DNA from: Rhizobium sp. PP-CC-3A-592
GTDB taxonomy: Bacteria; Pseudomonadota; Alphaproteobacteria; Rhizobiales; Rhizobiaceae
Assembly (NCBI RefSeq): GCF_003217095.1
Contig: NZ_QJSR01000001.1
Location: 844,009-908,008 of the forward strand
Direction: 5' to 3'
Length of the DNA: 64,000 bases
Part shown: positions 63,506 to 64,000 of the stretch, piece by piece
Position numbering within the stretch: the first letter of the stretch is position 1
Layout: each line of letters starts with the position of its first letter
Program-made: the position numbers and the translations under genes
The notes under the pieces: generated by a model
Database searches by the model: none
What the model saw: only the letters and a program-made list of their open reading frames with translations
What the model was told of the DNA's origin: nothing

Positions 63506-64000
63506 TCAGCCTGCTGCCCGGTCGCGGTCCTGCCTCTGGGCGTCCAGCATCTCGCGGACTTTTTCCACAAGTTCGGCTTCGGGCACGGAGACCTGCGCCA
63601 CGCGGGCCTCGCGCCAGGTGGCGTTGTCCTCGATCTCGCCGGAAAGGCGCTTGCCTTCGATCAGGTCCTTGATCTGGACGAGGCCTTGTTCGCGCTCGTC
63701 GCCGCCCTGGATGATGGCGAGAGGGGCGCCGCGGCGGTCGGCGTATTTCAGCTGGTCGCCGAAATTCTTCTTGTTGCCCTGGTACATTTCGGCGCGGATG
63801 CCGGCGTGGCGGAGCGCCTGGGTGAAGCGCTGGTATCGGCCGAGCGCTTCGATGTCGCGATCCATGACGCAGACGACGACCGGGGCAAGAACCTCGTCGT
63901 CGCCGAGCTTGCCGAGGTTCTTCAGCGCCGTCATCAGGCGGGAGACGCCGATCGAGAAGCCGGTGGCGGGCACGGGCTGGCCCATGAAGCGGGAAACGAG
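63506..64000 (-). CDS. hisS: Histidyl-tRNA synthetase, 3' part (cut by window end)
   Basis: The frame covers about 164 C-terminal residues and continues beyond 64000, so the start is missing. It includes the last catalytic-core segment ([16 protein letters not shown], the motif 3 region) and the anticodon-binding domain ([52 protein letters not shown]). It is the true synthetase, in contrast to HisZ, which lacks this domain. Confidence 0.93.
   Translation of the reverse strand, partial: LVSRFMGQPVPATGFSIGVSRLMTALKNLGKLGDDEVLAPVVVCVMDRDIEALGRYQRFTQALRHAGIRAEMYQGNKKNFGDQLKYADRRGAPLAIIQGGDEREQGLVQIKDLIEGKRLSGEIEDNATWREARVAQVSVPEAELVEKVREMLDAQRQDRDRAAG

Overview
The window is a gene-dense, GC-rich chromosomal segment of an alphaproteobacterium, most likely a member of the Rhizobiaceae (Rhizobium/Agrobacterium/Sinorhizobium/Shinella type). 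The evidence is an F0 ATP synthase operon (atpI-B-E-F'-F) without F1 genes beside it, a short-form HisG paired with HisZ, a CIRCE-controlled groESL, a MutL with an endonuclease motif, small rhizobial families (DUF2007, DUF2093, DUF4170), rhizobial intergenic mosaic repeats, a GTTC-N7-GTTC LexA box and GGAAC/CGTT promoters of the EcfG general stress response. The species cannot be fixed from the sequence alone. No tRNA, rRNA, CRISPR array, transposase or phage gene was seen.

Layout: 0-5 kb carries isoprenoid genes (polyprenyl diphosphate synthase, ispE) with a periplasmic TPR protein and moaB. 5-9 kb holds a small glycosyltransferase, a SplB-like radical SAM protein behind a LexA box, rnhB and a LysE-type exporter. 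9-12 kb (minus strand) is the F0 operon. 12-18.5 kb (minus) holds a SleB-type hydrolase, the corA-kup pair and mrp. 19-20.6 kb holds two tandem orphan LuxR-type regulators. 20.8-27 kb is an IclR-controlled cluster that accounts for every step of oxidative (De Ley-Doudoroff) galactose catabolism. 27-28 kb has a candidate small RNA, an EcfG-type promoter and a PRC-barrel protein. 28-31.6 kb holds an EAL phosphodiesterase and a PAS-PAS-REC-REC protein without a kinase domain. 32-40 kb is mutL, DUF2093 and an envelope operon (pmbA, cysQ, DUF4170, waaA, HAD, lpxK). 40.5-47.7 kb holds a Kef-type antiporter, rluB-rsmD-patatin, tadA and a lipoprotein. 47.9-53.8 kb holds ileS and ribF, separated by a vapBC toxin-antitoxin pair on the opposite strand. 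53.9-59.2 kb holds chrA, groESL, an AT-richer acetyltransferase, mazEF and a stress-promoter-driven DUF3072 gene. 59.2-64 kb holds a ferredoxin reductase, a glutathione transferase, and hisG-hisZ-hisS, with hisS cut by the window end.

Most of the window is conserved core genome. The accessory or less explained material is the galactose cluster, the LuxR pair, the two toxin-antitoxin modules, the candidate sRNA and four families of intergenic inverted repeats. The most useful new readings are regulatory: a LexA site over the promoter of the radical SAM gene, two EcfG-type promoters, a short terminator-ended transcript candidate, and an IclR-type operator in front of the galactose operon. All promoter and operator calls are pattern matches by eye and have not been tested.
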